Below are positions 57,406 to 64,000 of a DNA stretch of 64,000 bases, in pieces; the stretch's first letter is position 1, and each line of letters begins with the position of its first letter. The notes beneath the pieces are model-generated. The model made no database searches and was not told the DNA's origin. It saw nothing but the letters and a program-made list of their open reading frames with translations. The translations under genes were made by a program, and so were the position numbers. The DNA comes from Streptomyces uncialis (GTDB taxonomy: Bacteria; Actinomycetota; Actinomycetes; Streptomycetales; Streptomycetaceae): positions 2,294,001 to 2,358,000 of the forward strand of contig NZ_CP109583.1 of NCBI RefSeq assembly GCF_036250755.1, given 5' to 3'.

Positions 57406-59328
57406 TCAGTCGCGGGCGCTCTCCACGGCTCCGGCGGCGGCGCCTTCGTAACGGCCGTCGAGCCGGGCCACCAGACCGGTGACCTGGCGGGCGATGTCGG
57501 GGGCCGTCAGCCCGATCTCCGCCATGACCTCCTTGCGGGAGGCATGGTCGAGGAAGCGCGGCGGGATACCGAAGTCACGCAGCGGTACGTCGACACCGGC
57601 GTCCCGCAGATGCTGGGCGACGGCGGAGCCGACACCTCCGGCGCGGGAGTTGTCCTCGACGGTGACGACGACCCGGTGGCCTTCCGCGAGCGGGGCCATC
57701 GCCTCGTCCACCGGCTTGACCCAGCGGGGGTCCACCACGGTCGTGGAGATGCCCTGCTTGTCCAGCAGGTCCGCGATCTCCAGGCACATCGGCGCGAGCG
57801 CGCCGACGGAGACCAGCAGGACATCGGGCCGGTCGGCGCCCGGCTCGCGCAGCACGTCCATCCCGCCGACCTTGCGCAGCGCGCGGACGGCGGGGCCGAC
57901 GGCGCCCTTGGAGTAGCGGACCACGGTCGGGGCGTCGTCCACCTCGACGGCCTCGCGCAGCTGGAGCCGGACCTGGTCGGCGTCCCGGGGCGCGGCGATC
58001 CGTACGTTCGGGACGCACTGGAGGATCGACATGTCCCACATGCCGTTGTGGGAGGCGCCGTCGGTACCGGTGACCCCGGCCCGGTCCAGGACGAAGGTGA
58101 CCCCGCACTTGTGCAGGGCGACGTCCATGAGGAGCTGGTCGAAGGCCCGGTTGAGGAAGGTCGCGTACACCGCGAAGACGGGGTGCAGTCCGCCCGTCGC
58201 CAGCCCGGCGGCGGACACCGCGGCGTGCTGTTCGGCGATCCCCACGTCGTACACCCGGTCGGGGAACGTCTGCGCGAACCGCTTCAGGCCGACCGGCTGG
58301 AGCATCGCCGCCGTGATCGCGACGATGTCCGGCCGCTCGTGACCGAGCTTGACCATCTCCTCGCCGAAGACGGACGTCCAGTCCATACCGCCCGCGGCGA
58401 TGGGCAGGCCCGTGTCGGGGTGGATGGGGCCGATGCCGTGGAAACGATCCGCCTCGTCCTCCTCGGCGGGCTGGTAGCCCCGGCCCTTCTCGGTGAGGCA
58501 GTGCACGATGACGGGGCCGCCGAACCGTTTCGCGCGGGACAGCGCGGACTCCAGGGCCTCGATGTCATGGCCGTCGATGGGGCCGACGTACTTGAGACCC
58601 AGGTCCTCGAACATGCCCTGCGGGGCGATGAAGTCCTTGAGGCCCTTCTTCGCGCCGTGCAGCGTCTCGTACAGGGGGCGGCCGACGACCGGGGTGCGCT
58701 CCAGGAGGTCCTTGCCGCGGGCCAGGAAGCGCTCGTAGCCGTCCGTGGTGCGCAGGGTCGCCAGATGGTCCGCGAGGCCGCCGATCGTCGGCGCGTAGGA
58801 GCGCTCGTTGTCGTTGACGACGATGACCAGGGGGCGGTCCTTGGCGGCGGCGATGTTGTTCAGCGCCTCCCAGGCCATACCGCCGGTGAGCGCGCCGTCA
58901 CCGATCACGGCGACGACATGGTCGTCCTTGGCGAGGACCTGGTTCGCCTTGGCGAGGCCGTCGGCCCAGCCGAGGACGGTCGAGGCGTGGCTGTTCTCGA
59001 TGACGTCGTGCTCGGACTCCGCGCGGGAGGGGTAGCCCGACAGGCCGCCCTTGGCGCGCAGGCCGCTGAAGTCCTGGCGGCCGGTGAGAAGCTTGTGGAC
59101 GTAGCTCTGGTGGCCGGTGTCGAACAGGACACGGTCCTTGGGCGACTCGAAGACTCTGTGCAGGGCGATGGTCAGCTCGACCACACCGAGGTTGGGGCCG
59201 AGGTGGCCGCCGGTCTTGGACACCGCCTCGACCAGGAAGGTCCGGATCTCTCCGGCGAGCTCGGTCAGCTCATCCGGGGTGAGCCGGTCCAGATCGCGCG
59301 GTCCCGTGATGCGGGTCAGCAACGGCAC
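57406..59328 (-). CDS. dxs: 1-deoxy-D-xylulose-5-phosphate synthase Dxs
   Basis: A 640-residue thiamine-diphosphate enzyme that condenses pyruvate and glyceraldehyde-3-phosphate, the first step of the MEP isoprenoid pathway. Features are [35 protein letters not shown] (ThDP-binding GDG...N), [18 protein letters not shown] and [13 protein letters not shown] at 59326-59328 follows AAGGAGG; an in-frame ATG eight codons upstream lacks a site. It supplies precursors for the geosmin made by the terpene synthase in this window, among other isoprenoids. Confidence 0.97.
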   Translation of the reverse strand: MPLLTRITGPRDLDRLTPDELTELAGEIRTFLVEAVSKTGGHLGPNLGVVELTIALHRVFESPKDRVLFDTGHQSYVHKLLTGRQDFSGLRAKGGLSGYPSRAESEHDVIENSHASTVLGWADGLAKANQVLAKDDHVVAVIGDGALTGGMAWEALNNIAAAKDRPLVIVVNDNERSYAPTIGGLADHLATLRTTDGYERFLARGKDLLERTPVVGRPLYETLHGAKKGLKDFIAPQGMFEDLGLKYVGPIDGHDIEALESALSRAKRFGGPVIVHCLTEKGRGYQPAEEDEADRFHGIGPIHPDTGLPIAAGGMDWTSVFGEEMVKLGHERPDIVAITAAMLQPVGLKRFAQTFPDRVYDVGIAEQHAAVSAAGLATGGLHPVFAVYATFLNRAFDQLLMDVALHKCGVTFVLDRAGVTGTDGASHNGMWDMSILQCVPNVRIAAPRDADQVRLQLREAVEVDDAPTVVRYSKGAVGPAVRALRKVGGMDVLREPGADRPDVLLVSVGALAPMCLEIADLLDKQGISTTVVDPRWVKPVDEAMAPLAEGHRVVVTVEDNSRAGGVGSAVAQHLRDAGVDVPLRDFGIPPRFLDHASRKEVMAEIGLTAPDIARQVTGLVARLDGRYEGAAAGAVESARD

Positions 59329-59379
59329 CCGTGCCTCCTTGCAATAGAGCATCGACCTTTGCCGGGTCTGTCGAGTCTA

Positions 59380-60375
59380 ATGTTCCCCGCGGGTCGCCTT
59401 CGCTTGCGCCCCGAGGTTTCGCCTCCGGTCGTACTTTGTTCGAAGGGTTGCCCCTTCGGTTGCGCTTCCGGGGTCCGTCCGGCTGGACGTACTCCGTTCC
59501 TGTGCCGTGGTTCGGTGGTTTCGCGCAGTTCCCCGCGGGCCGCCTTCGCTTGCGCTCCCCAGGTCCGTCCGGCGGGACGCACTCCGTTCCTGCGCCGTCG
59601 CTCGTGGGGTGCGCAGTTCCCCGCGCCCCTGGATGCTGCTCCGGTCCGTCGCCCTTCGGGTGCGGGTGCGCCCTCGTTTTCGCGCAGTTCCCCGCGGGCC
59701 GCCTTCGCTTGCGCGCCTCCCAGGTCCGTCCGGCGGGACGCACTCCGTTCCTGCGCCGTCGCTCGTGGGGTGCGCAGTTCCCCGCGCCCCTGGATGCTGC
59801 CCCGGTCCGTCGCCCTTCGGGTGCGGGTGCGCCCTCGTTTTCGCGCAGTTCCCCGCGCCCCTTTGGGGCGCGTTCTGCCGGTCTTTTGGGTCGGTGCCGG
59901 TCGGGATTCTCCGTCCTCGATCCGACACGCTCGGTAAGACGTTCCCTTGCCCGACTGAAGAGCATCGGAGTCTGCGGGCAGAGATTCCCGCCCACCCCCT
60001 CCCGCAGCCGAGCGCCTGCACGAGGAGGATGGTCCAACCCCGTCCCCGCAGACAGAGAACAGCCCCAGGTGGCGCCCCCAAAGGGGCGCGGGGAACTGCG
60101 CAAAAGCGAGGACGGCCCGCACCCGAGGGACAACCGCAATGGGGCACCACCCCAGGGGCGCGGGGAACTGCGCAAAGACGAGGACGGCCCCGCACCCGAA
60201 GAGCGACCGCAACGGGGCAGCACCTCAGGGGCGCGGGGAACTGCGCAAAGACGAGGACGGCCCCGCACCCGAAGAGCGACCGCAAGGGGGCAGCATCCAG
60301 GGGCGCGGGGAACTGCGCACCCCCGGACGGCCCGCACAGGGACAGGTACGTCCAGGTGGGAGTACCTCGAAGGTC
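59380..60375. repeat. Repeat island 3 (largest, inverted arrays around a core)
   Basis: Almost the whole 1-kb gap between dxs and the sugar permease is repeat. The left arm has five GCGCAGTTCCCCGCG copies (from 59523, 59611, 59682, 59772, 59843), including a ~160-bp block duplicated in tandem. The right arm has four GGGGCGCGGGGAACTGCGC copies (60083-60101, 60155-60173, 60228-60246, 60300-60318) at 72-73 bp spacing. The core at 59871-60030 is nearly identical to that of island 1. Long open frames crossing it are repeat artefacts. Confidence 0.9.
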
Positions 60376-60377
60376 AG

Positions 60378-61745
60378 CTACACGCGACCCGCTGCCTTCT
60401 GGGTGCGGCGGGAGACCGAGTCGATCACGACCGCCGCCAGGAGGACGCCGCCCGTGATCATGTACTTGACCGGTTCCGCGATGGACTCCAGCTGGAGGCC
60501 CTTCTGGATGGAGACGATCACCAGTACGCCGAGCAGCGCGGACCAGGTCCGGCCCCGCCCCCCGAACAGGCTCGTCCCGCCGATCACCGCGGCGGCGATC
60601 GAGCTCATCAGAAGGTCACCCGCCCCCGCGCCCTGGTTCGCCGCGGCGATCTTCGACGCGATCATGAGGCCGCCCATCGCGGCCAGCGTCCCCGAGATCG
60701 CGAAAACCGTGATCCGGACCGCGGTGACATCGATCCCCGCCCGCCGGGACGCCTCGATGCTCCCGCCGAGCGCGAACACCTGGCGTCCGAAGGCCGTGCG
60801 GCGCAGGACGAGGTCCGTGACGACGACCACACCCACGAAGATCACCAGGGCCAGCGGCAGGCCCTTGTACTGGTTGAGCAGATACGCGGCGGAGTAGCAC
60901 AGCACTGCCAGCACGCCCGCGCGCAGCGCCAGCTCGCTCAGCGGCCGGGAGGGGATGCCCGCGGCGTCGCGTTTGCGGGCGGCGTGCAGGGCGGAGAGGA
61001 AGTACCCGGCGACGGCGACGGTCGCGAGCCCGTAGGCGGCGGCGATGTCGGTGAAGTAGTAGCGGGTGAGCTGGGCGACGAGCCCGGCGTCGTCGAGGTT
61101 GATGGTGCCGTTCGCGCCGAGGATCTGGAGCATGAGCCCGTTCCAGGCGAGCAGCCCGGCCATGGTGACGACGAAGGCGGGTACGCCGATCCGGGCGAAG
61201 AAGAAGCCGTGGACGGCCCCGGCGGCGGTACCGGTGAGGATCGCGAGGATCAGCGCGGGCCACTCGGGCATTCCGTGGCTGACGCTCAGTACCGCGAAGG
61301 CGGCGCCGGCCAGTCCGCTGACCGAGCCGACCGCGAGGTCGATCTCGCCGATCAGCAGGACGAAGACGACGCCGACGGCGATGAGCCCCGTACCGGCGAT
61401 GTCGACGGAGATGTTGGAGAGGTTCTCCGCCGAGAGGAAGGCGGGGTTGAGGGACTGGAAGACGGCCCAGATGACGACGAGCCCGACGACCACGGGGACG
61501 GAGCCCAGCTCGCCGGAGCCGAGCCGTCGGCGGAACTCCGCCGCGTAGCCGCCGAAGCCCTGTTCGCGGACCAGCAGCCGGGGGTCGGTCACGGTCACCG
61601 CGCCCCGGGCGGGCGCGGGCGCGTCGACCGGGGTGAGCACCGCGGCCGGGGCGTCGGACGGGGTGGCGGTGTCCGCCGGGGCGGGGGTCTTCCGCAGGTC
61701 GGCGGCGGGGTCGGGGGCCGGACCGTTCAGGTTGTCGGTGCTCAT
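60378..61745 (-). CDS. xylH: Sugar ABC transporter permease, xylose type
   Basis: 455 residues. A Pro/Ala/Thr-rich cytoplasmic N-terminus (~70) precedes about ten membrane segments of the BPD_transp_2 (ribose/xylose) family: SAENLSNISVDIAGTGLIAVGVVFVLLIGEIDLAVGSVSGL and GGTSLFGGRGRTWSALLGVLVI. It forms the pore for sugar import. It overlaps the upstream ATPase gene by 4 bp (ATGA), so they are coupled. Assignment to xylose follows resemblance to XylH and the gene order; ribose or another pentose is possible. Confidence 0.88.
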   Translation of the reverse strand: MSTDNLNGPAPDPAADLRKTPAPADTATPSDAPAAVLTPVDAPAPARGAVTVTDPRLLVREQGFGGYAAEFRRRLGSGELGSVPVVVGLVVIWAVFQSLNPAFLSAENLSNISVDIAGTGLIAVGVVFVLLIGEIDLAVGSVSGLAGAAFAVLSVSHGMPEWPALILAILTGTAAGAVHGFFFARIGVPAFVVTMAGLLAWNGLMLQILGANGTINLDDAGLVAQLTRYYFTDIAAAYGLATVAVAGYFLSALHAARKRDAAGIPSRPLSELALRAGVLAVLCYSAAYLLNQYKGLPLALVIFVGVVVVTDLVLRRTAFGRQVFALGGSIEASRRAGIDVTAVRITVFAISGTLAAMGGLMIASKIAAANQGAGAGDLLMSSIAAAVIGGTSLFGGRGRTWSALLGVLVIVSIQKGLQLESIAEPVKYMITGGVLLAAVVIDSVSRRTQKAAGRV

Positions 61746-62521
61746 CGGACCGCCTCCTCGCCGCGTGCCGCGCGCCGGGTCACCGCGTTGTCGGTGGCGC
61801 CCGTGATCGCGGAGACGATCTCCTCCTGGGAGGTGGTGGCCATCGGGAAGAAGCCGTTGTTGCGGCCGAGCCGCAGTACGGCGACCCGGTCCGCGACGGC
61901 TTTGACGTCGGCCATGTTGTGGCTGATCAGGATGACCGCGAGGCCGCGTTCGCGGAGCCGTTCCACCAGGTCGAGCACCTGCGCGGTCTGTTCGACGCCG
62001 AGGGCGGCGGTCGGCTCGTCGAGGATCACGAGGCCCGGGTCCCCGAGCAGTGAGCGGGCGATGGCGACGGTCTGGCGCTGGCCGCCGGACAGCGAGGCGA
62101 TCGGGATGCGGACGCTCGGGATGCGGATGGAGAGGGTGGTCAGCAGTTCACGGGAGCGGCGTTCCATCTCGACCTCGTCGAGGACCGCGTACCGGCGCAG
62201 CTCCCGGCCGAGGAAGAGGTTGCCGACGACATCGAGGTTGTCGCAGAGCGCGAGGTCCTGGTAGACGGTGGCGATGCCCAGTTCCTGCGCGTCATGGGGC
62301 TTGTCGATCCGGACGGGGGCGCCACGCCATTCGATGGCGCCGCCGTCGACGGGGTGGACCCCGGCGATCGCCTTGACGAGGGTGGACTTCCCGGCGCCGT
62401 TGTCGCCGACAAGGGCGACCACCTCACCGGCGTGGACCTCTAGTTCGACCTCGGTGAGCGCCTGGACGGCTCCGAAGCGTTTCGAGATCCCGCGCAGCGC
62501 CAGCACGGGGGTTGCGGACAC
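61742..62521 (-). CDS. xylG: Sugar ABC transporter ATP-binding protein, xylose type
   Basis: A 259-residue single nucleotide-binding domain. Walker A is GDNGAGKST, the Q-loop is in TVYQDLALCDNL, the ABC signature is SLSGGQRQ, Walker B is GLVILDEPTAALG and the H-loop is LISHNM. Many sugar transporters of this class have two fused ATPase domains; this has one and presumably dimerises. GTG at 62519-62521 follows AAGGAG at 12 bp. It sits between the binding-protein and permease genes. Confidence 0.92.
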   Translation of the reverse strand: MSATPVLALRGISKRFGAVQALTEVELEVHAGEVVALVGDNGAGKSTLVKAIAGVHPVDGGAIEWRGAPVRIDKPHDAQELGIATVYQDLALCDNLDVVGNLFLGRELRRYAVLDEVEMERRSRELLTTLSIRIPSVRIPIASLSGGQRQTVAIARSLLGDPGLVILDEPTAALGVEQTAQVLDLVERLRERGLAVILISHNMADVKAVADRVAVLRLGRNNGFFPMATTSQEEIVSAITGATDNAVTRRAARGEEAVR

Positions 62522-62707
62522 GTGGCACCATCTCCTTCACCGCCTGACCGGCGGGGGTACCGCGCCTTGGGGGCCGGGCGCGGAGCTGAGGGGAAGGACG
62601 GGTTCGTGCGGTGGCCGTGCGGCCCTGGGTGGTCCGGTGCCCTGTCCGTGCTCGCGGGGCGTCGGTGACGGGACACCGGACGGGGGCGGGTCCCGCCGGG
62701 GACCCGC

Positions 62708-62723
62708 GCGGCCCGTGGGCCGC
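62708..62723 (-). terminator. Intercistronic hairpin between binding-protein and ATPase genes
   Basis: GCGGCCC pairs with GGGCCGC around a 2-base turn, 15 bp after the binding-protein stop on the minus strand. It is followed by a second GGGTC/GACCC hairpin. Such elements commonly keep binding-protein mRNA more abundant than the transporter part. Confidence 0.55.
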
Positions 62724-62738
62724 CTGCCATGGGGCGGG

Positions 62739-63860
62739 TCAGTCCGTCAGACCGAGCTTGTCGCAGTCGGCCCGGTACTTGGCGGTGCAGATCTCCGCGA
62801 CGGAGTAGACGCCGTCCTTGAGGACGGTGTCCTTGATGTTGTCCTTGGTCAGCGCGACGACGGGGACGAGGACGGACGGGACGCCCTTGGTGGTGGGGCT
62901 GTCGACGGTGTCCTGGGTGAGGGTGTCGAGCTTCTCGCCCCTGGCCAGGGCGACGGCCATCTCGGCGGCGGCGTCCGCCTCGGGCGCGTACGGCTTGTAG
63001 ACGCTCATGTACTGCTCACCGGCGACGATGCGCTGGACCCCGGCGAGTTCGGCGTCCTGGCCGGTGACCGGCGGCAGTGGGGAGACACCGGCGGCCTTGA
63101 GGGCCTGGATGATGCCGCCGGCCATGCCGTCGTTGGCGGAGTAGACGCCGATGATCTCGCCCTTGCCGAGGGCGGTGATGGCGCTCTCCATGTTGGAGTT
63201 GGCGTTCTCCGGCTTCCACTCCTTGGTGTCGAACTCCCGGCCTATGGTCACCTTGCCGTCGAGTTCCTCGTGGGCGCCCGCCTTGAACAGGGCCGCGTTG
63301 GGGTCGGTGACGGAGCCGTTCATCATGACGACCCGGCCGTCCTTGGGCTTGTCACCGAGGGCCGCCACCAGGGCCTTTCCCTGGACACGGCCCACCTCCT
63401 CGTTGTCGAAGGAGGTGTACGCGTCGATCGGGCCCTCGGCCAGCCGGTCGTAGGCGACGACGGGGATGTCCGCCTCCTTGGCCTTGCGGACGGCCCCGGC
63501 GATGGCCTTGGAGTCGACGGCGTCCAGGACGAGCACGTCGACCTTGTTCGTGATCATCGTGTCGACCTGCTGGTTCTGCACGGTGGCGTCCTGCTTGGCG
63601 TTGGCGTACCTGACGTCCGCCTTGCCGTCGGTGAGTTCCTTGACGCGCTTCTCGATGAGGGGTTTGTCGAACTTCTCGTACCGGGCGGTCTGGTTCTCCG
63701 GCAGGAGCAGACCTATCTTCAGTGAGTCGCTCTTCTTCGGGCTCCGGCTGCCGTCGGACTGACGGCCGGATTCCTTGGCACTGCCGCAGGCGGCCAGTGT
63801 GACAGCCGCGGCCGTGACGACAGCGGCCATGGCCGCCCGACGCGTACGCGTGTTCACCAC
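62739..63860 (-). CDS. xylF: Sugar ABC transporter substrate-binding lipoprotein, xylose type
   Basis: A 373-residue periplasmic-binding-protein-like lipoprotein. Signal peptide and lipobox TLAACGS (Cys25) are followed by the type-1 binding fold: KIGLLLPENQTARYEKFDKPLIEKRV, DVLVLDAVDSKAIAGAVRKAKEADIPVVAYDR, VYSANDGMAGGIIQALKAAG and PPVTGQDAELAGVQRIVAGEQYMSVYK. These are close to XylF (D-xylose binding). GTG at 63858-63860 follows GGGAGG; a second GTG is adjacent. A palindrome 80 bp upstream may be its operator. Confidence 0.93.
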   Translation of the reverse strand: MVNTRTRRAAMAAVVTAAAVTLAACGSAKESGRQSDGSRSPKKSDSLKIGLLLPENQTARYEKFDKPLIEKRVKELTDGKADVRYANAKQDATVQNQQVDTMITNKVDVLVLDAVDSKAIAGAVRKAKEADIPVVAYDRLAEGPIDAYTSFDNEEVGRVQGKALVAALGDKPKDGRVVMMNGSVTDPNAALFKAGAHEELDGKVTIGREFDTKEWKPENANSNMESAITALGKGEIIGVYSANDGMAGGIIQALKAAGVSPLPPVTGQDAELAGVQRIVAGEQYMSVYKPYAPEADAAAEMAVALARGEKLDTLTQDTVDSPTTKGVPSVLVPVVALTKDNIKDTVLKDGVYSVAEICTAKYRADCDKLGLTD

Positions 63861-63939
63861 AGATACCTCCCTGACGGGGCCGCGTCATTGCGGCCGAGGT
63901 GGCTGGCAGTCAACTCGGCCCCACCACAAGCGTCAAGGA

Positions 63940-63952
63940 GTTAAGCCTTAAC
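63940..63952. promoter_or_regulatory. Palindrome GTTAAGCCTTAAC upstream of the sugar operon
   Basis: A perfect 13-bp palindrome centred at 63946, 80 bp before the binding-protein start. It is AT-rich for this genome. In S. coelicolor a ROK-family repressor gene (rok7B7) neighbours the xylFGH genes (from memory); the matching position here would lie beyond the window edge. No regulator is visible within the window. Confidence 0.5.
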
Positions 63953-64000
63953 GAGACGACAACGGTGCCATGTGTGAACTAAGTGAAGGCGGGAGTGGTC

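Noticed and set aside
56788..59937. A 1049-codon open frame antisense to the APC permease and dxs
   Set aside because: It is a shadow of high-GC coding DNA on the other strand; the protein has no family features, and its end is made of repeat sequence.
59523..60318. Regularly spaced repeats resembling a CRISPR array
   Set aside because: The 'spacers' are themselves repeats, units face both directions, spacing varies, and there are no cas genes.
59331..62264. A 977-codon open frame through repeat island 3 and antisense to the permease and ATPase
   Set aside because: Its first third is translated repeats and the rest mirrors real genes on the minus strand; no ribosome site or domain.

Overview
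The window is high-GC actinobacterial DNA and almost certainly comes from a Streptomyces chromosome. The codons are GC-rich, GTG/TTG starts with GGAGG-type ribosome sites are common, and there is a two-domain geosmin synthase, a SAV2148-type HEPN protein and a TreY/TreZ/GlgX set. From memory, the run from the xylose-type transporter and dxs through fadAB, RNase D, the orphan regulator, hemE, hemG/hemQ, murC and geosmin synthase matches the S. coelicolor SCO6009-SCO6085 neighbourhood. That comparison was not computed here.

Layout. 1-2.5 kb: tail of an APH-like phosphotransferase, a repeat island, then a CYP105-like P450 with its 3Fe-4S ferredoxin. 2.8-7.3 kb (minus strand): a DnaQ-fold exonuclease, the SAV2148 HEPN protein, and two adjacent secreted proteins that together look like one copper amine oxidase split in two. 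7.4-14.8 kb: glgX, treY and treZ, which turn glycogen into trehalose, with an FHA gene inserted antisense between treY and treZ. 14.9-19.6 kb: an aldo/keto reductase behind a MerR-type promoter, a kinase-like phosphotransferase, an M24 peptidase and a metallophosphoesterase. 19.8-26.1 kb (minus strand): geosmin synthase, msrB, murC, a small Usp-like protein and a RibD-like reductase. 26.1-33.2 kb (plus strand): zapE, a small anchored protein, a SulP transporter, an alpha/beta hydrolase, a lipoprotein polysaccharide deacetylase, a small zinc protein and a Pth2-like protein.

33.4-39.5 kb holds the most interesting block. It has a low-complexity membrane protein, a DUF4142 protein, an MNIO (DUF692) enzyme with an extra C-terminal domain, a TIGR04222 membrane protein whose tail carries five SSCG motifs, and a second TIGR04222 protein without that tail. 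An iron-dependent enzyme family that modifies peptidyl cysteines sits 7 bp from a membrane protein with a Gly/Ser/Cys tail, which suggests an uncharacterised Cys-modification system.

39.9-48.6 kb: a secreted tripeptidyl-aminopeptidase-type hydrolase, hemQ and hemG (coproporphyrin-dependent haem synthesis), a DUF4349 lipoprotein, a CoA-disulfide-reductase-like flavoprotein, hemE and a DUF3000 protein. 49-55 kb: an orphan LuxR-type regulator, RNase D, and fadA-fadB (overlapping, fatty acid beta-oxidation). 55.2-59.3 kb (minus strand): a NYN-type protein, an APC permease and dxs. 60.4-63.9 kb (minus strand): a three-gene sugar ABC importer (permease, ATPase, lipoprotein).

Three intergenic islands (363-1010, 48631-49170, 59380-60375) share one repeat family. 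Each has a conserved ~155-bp core flanked by oppositely oriented copies of a 19-bp unit. Several genes have only a -10 box 6-7 bp before the start codon, suggesting leaderless mRNAs. No tRNA, rRNA, IS element, prophage or CRISPR array was recognised.
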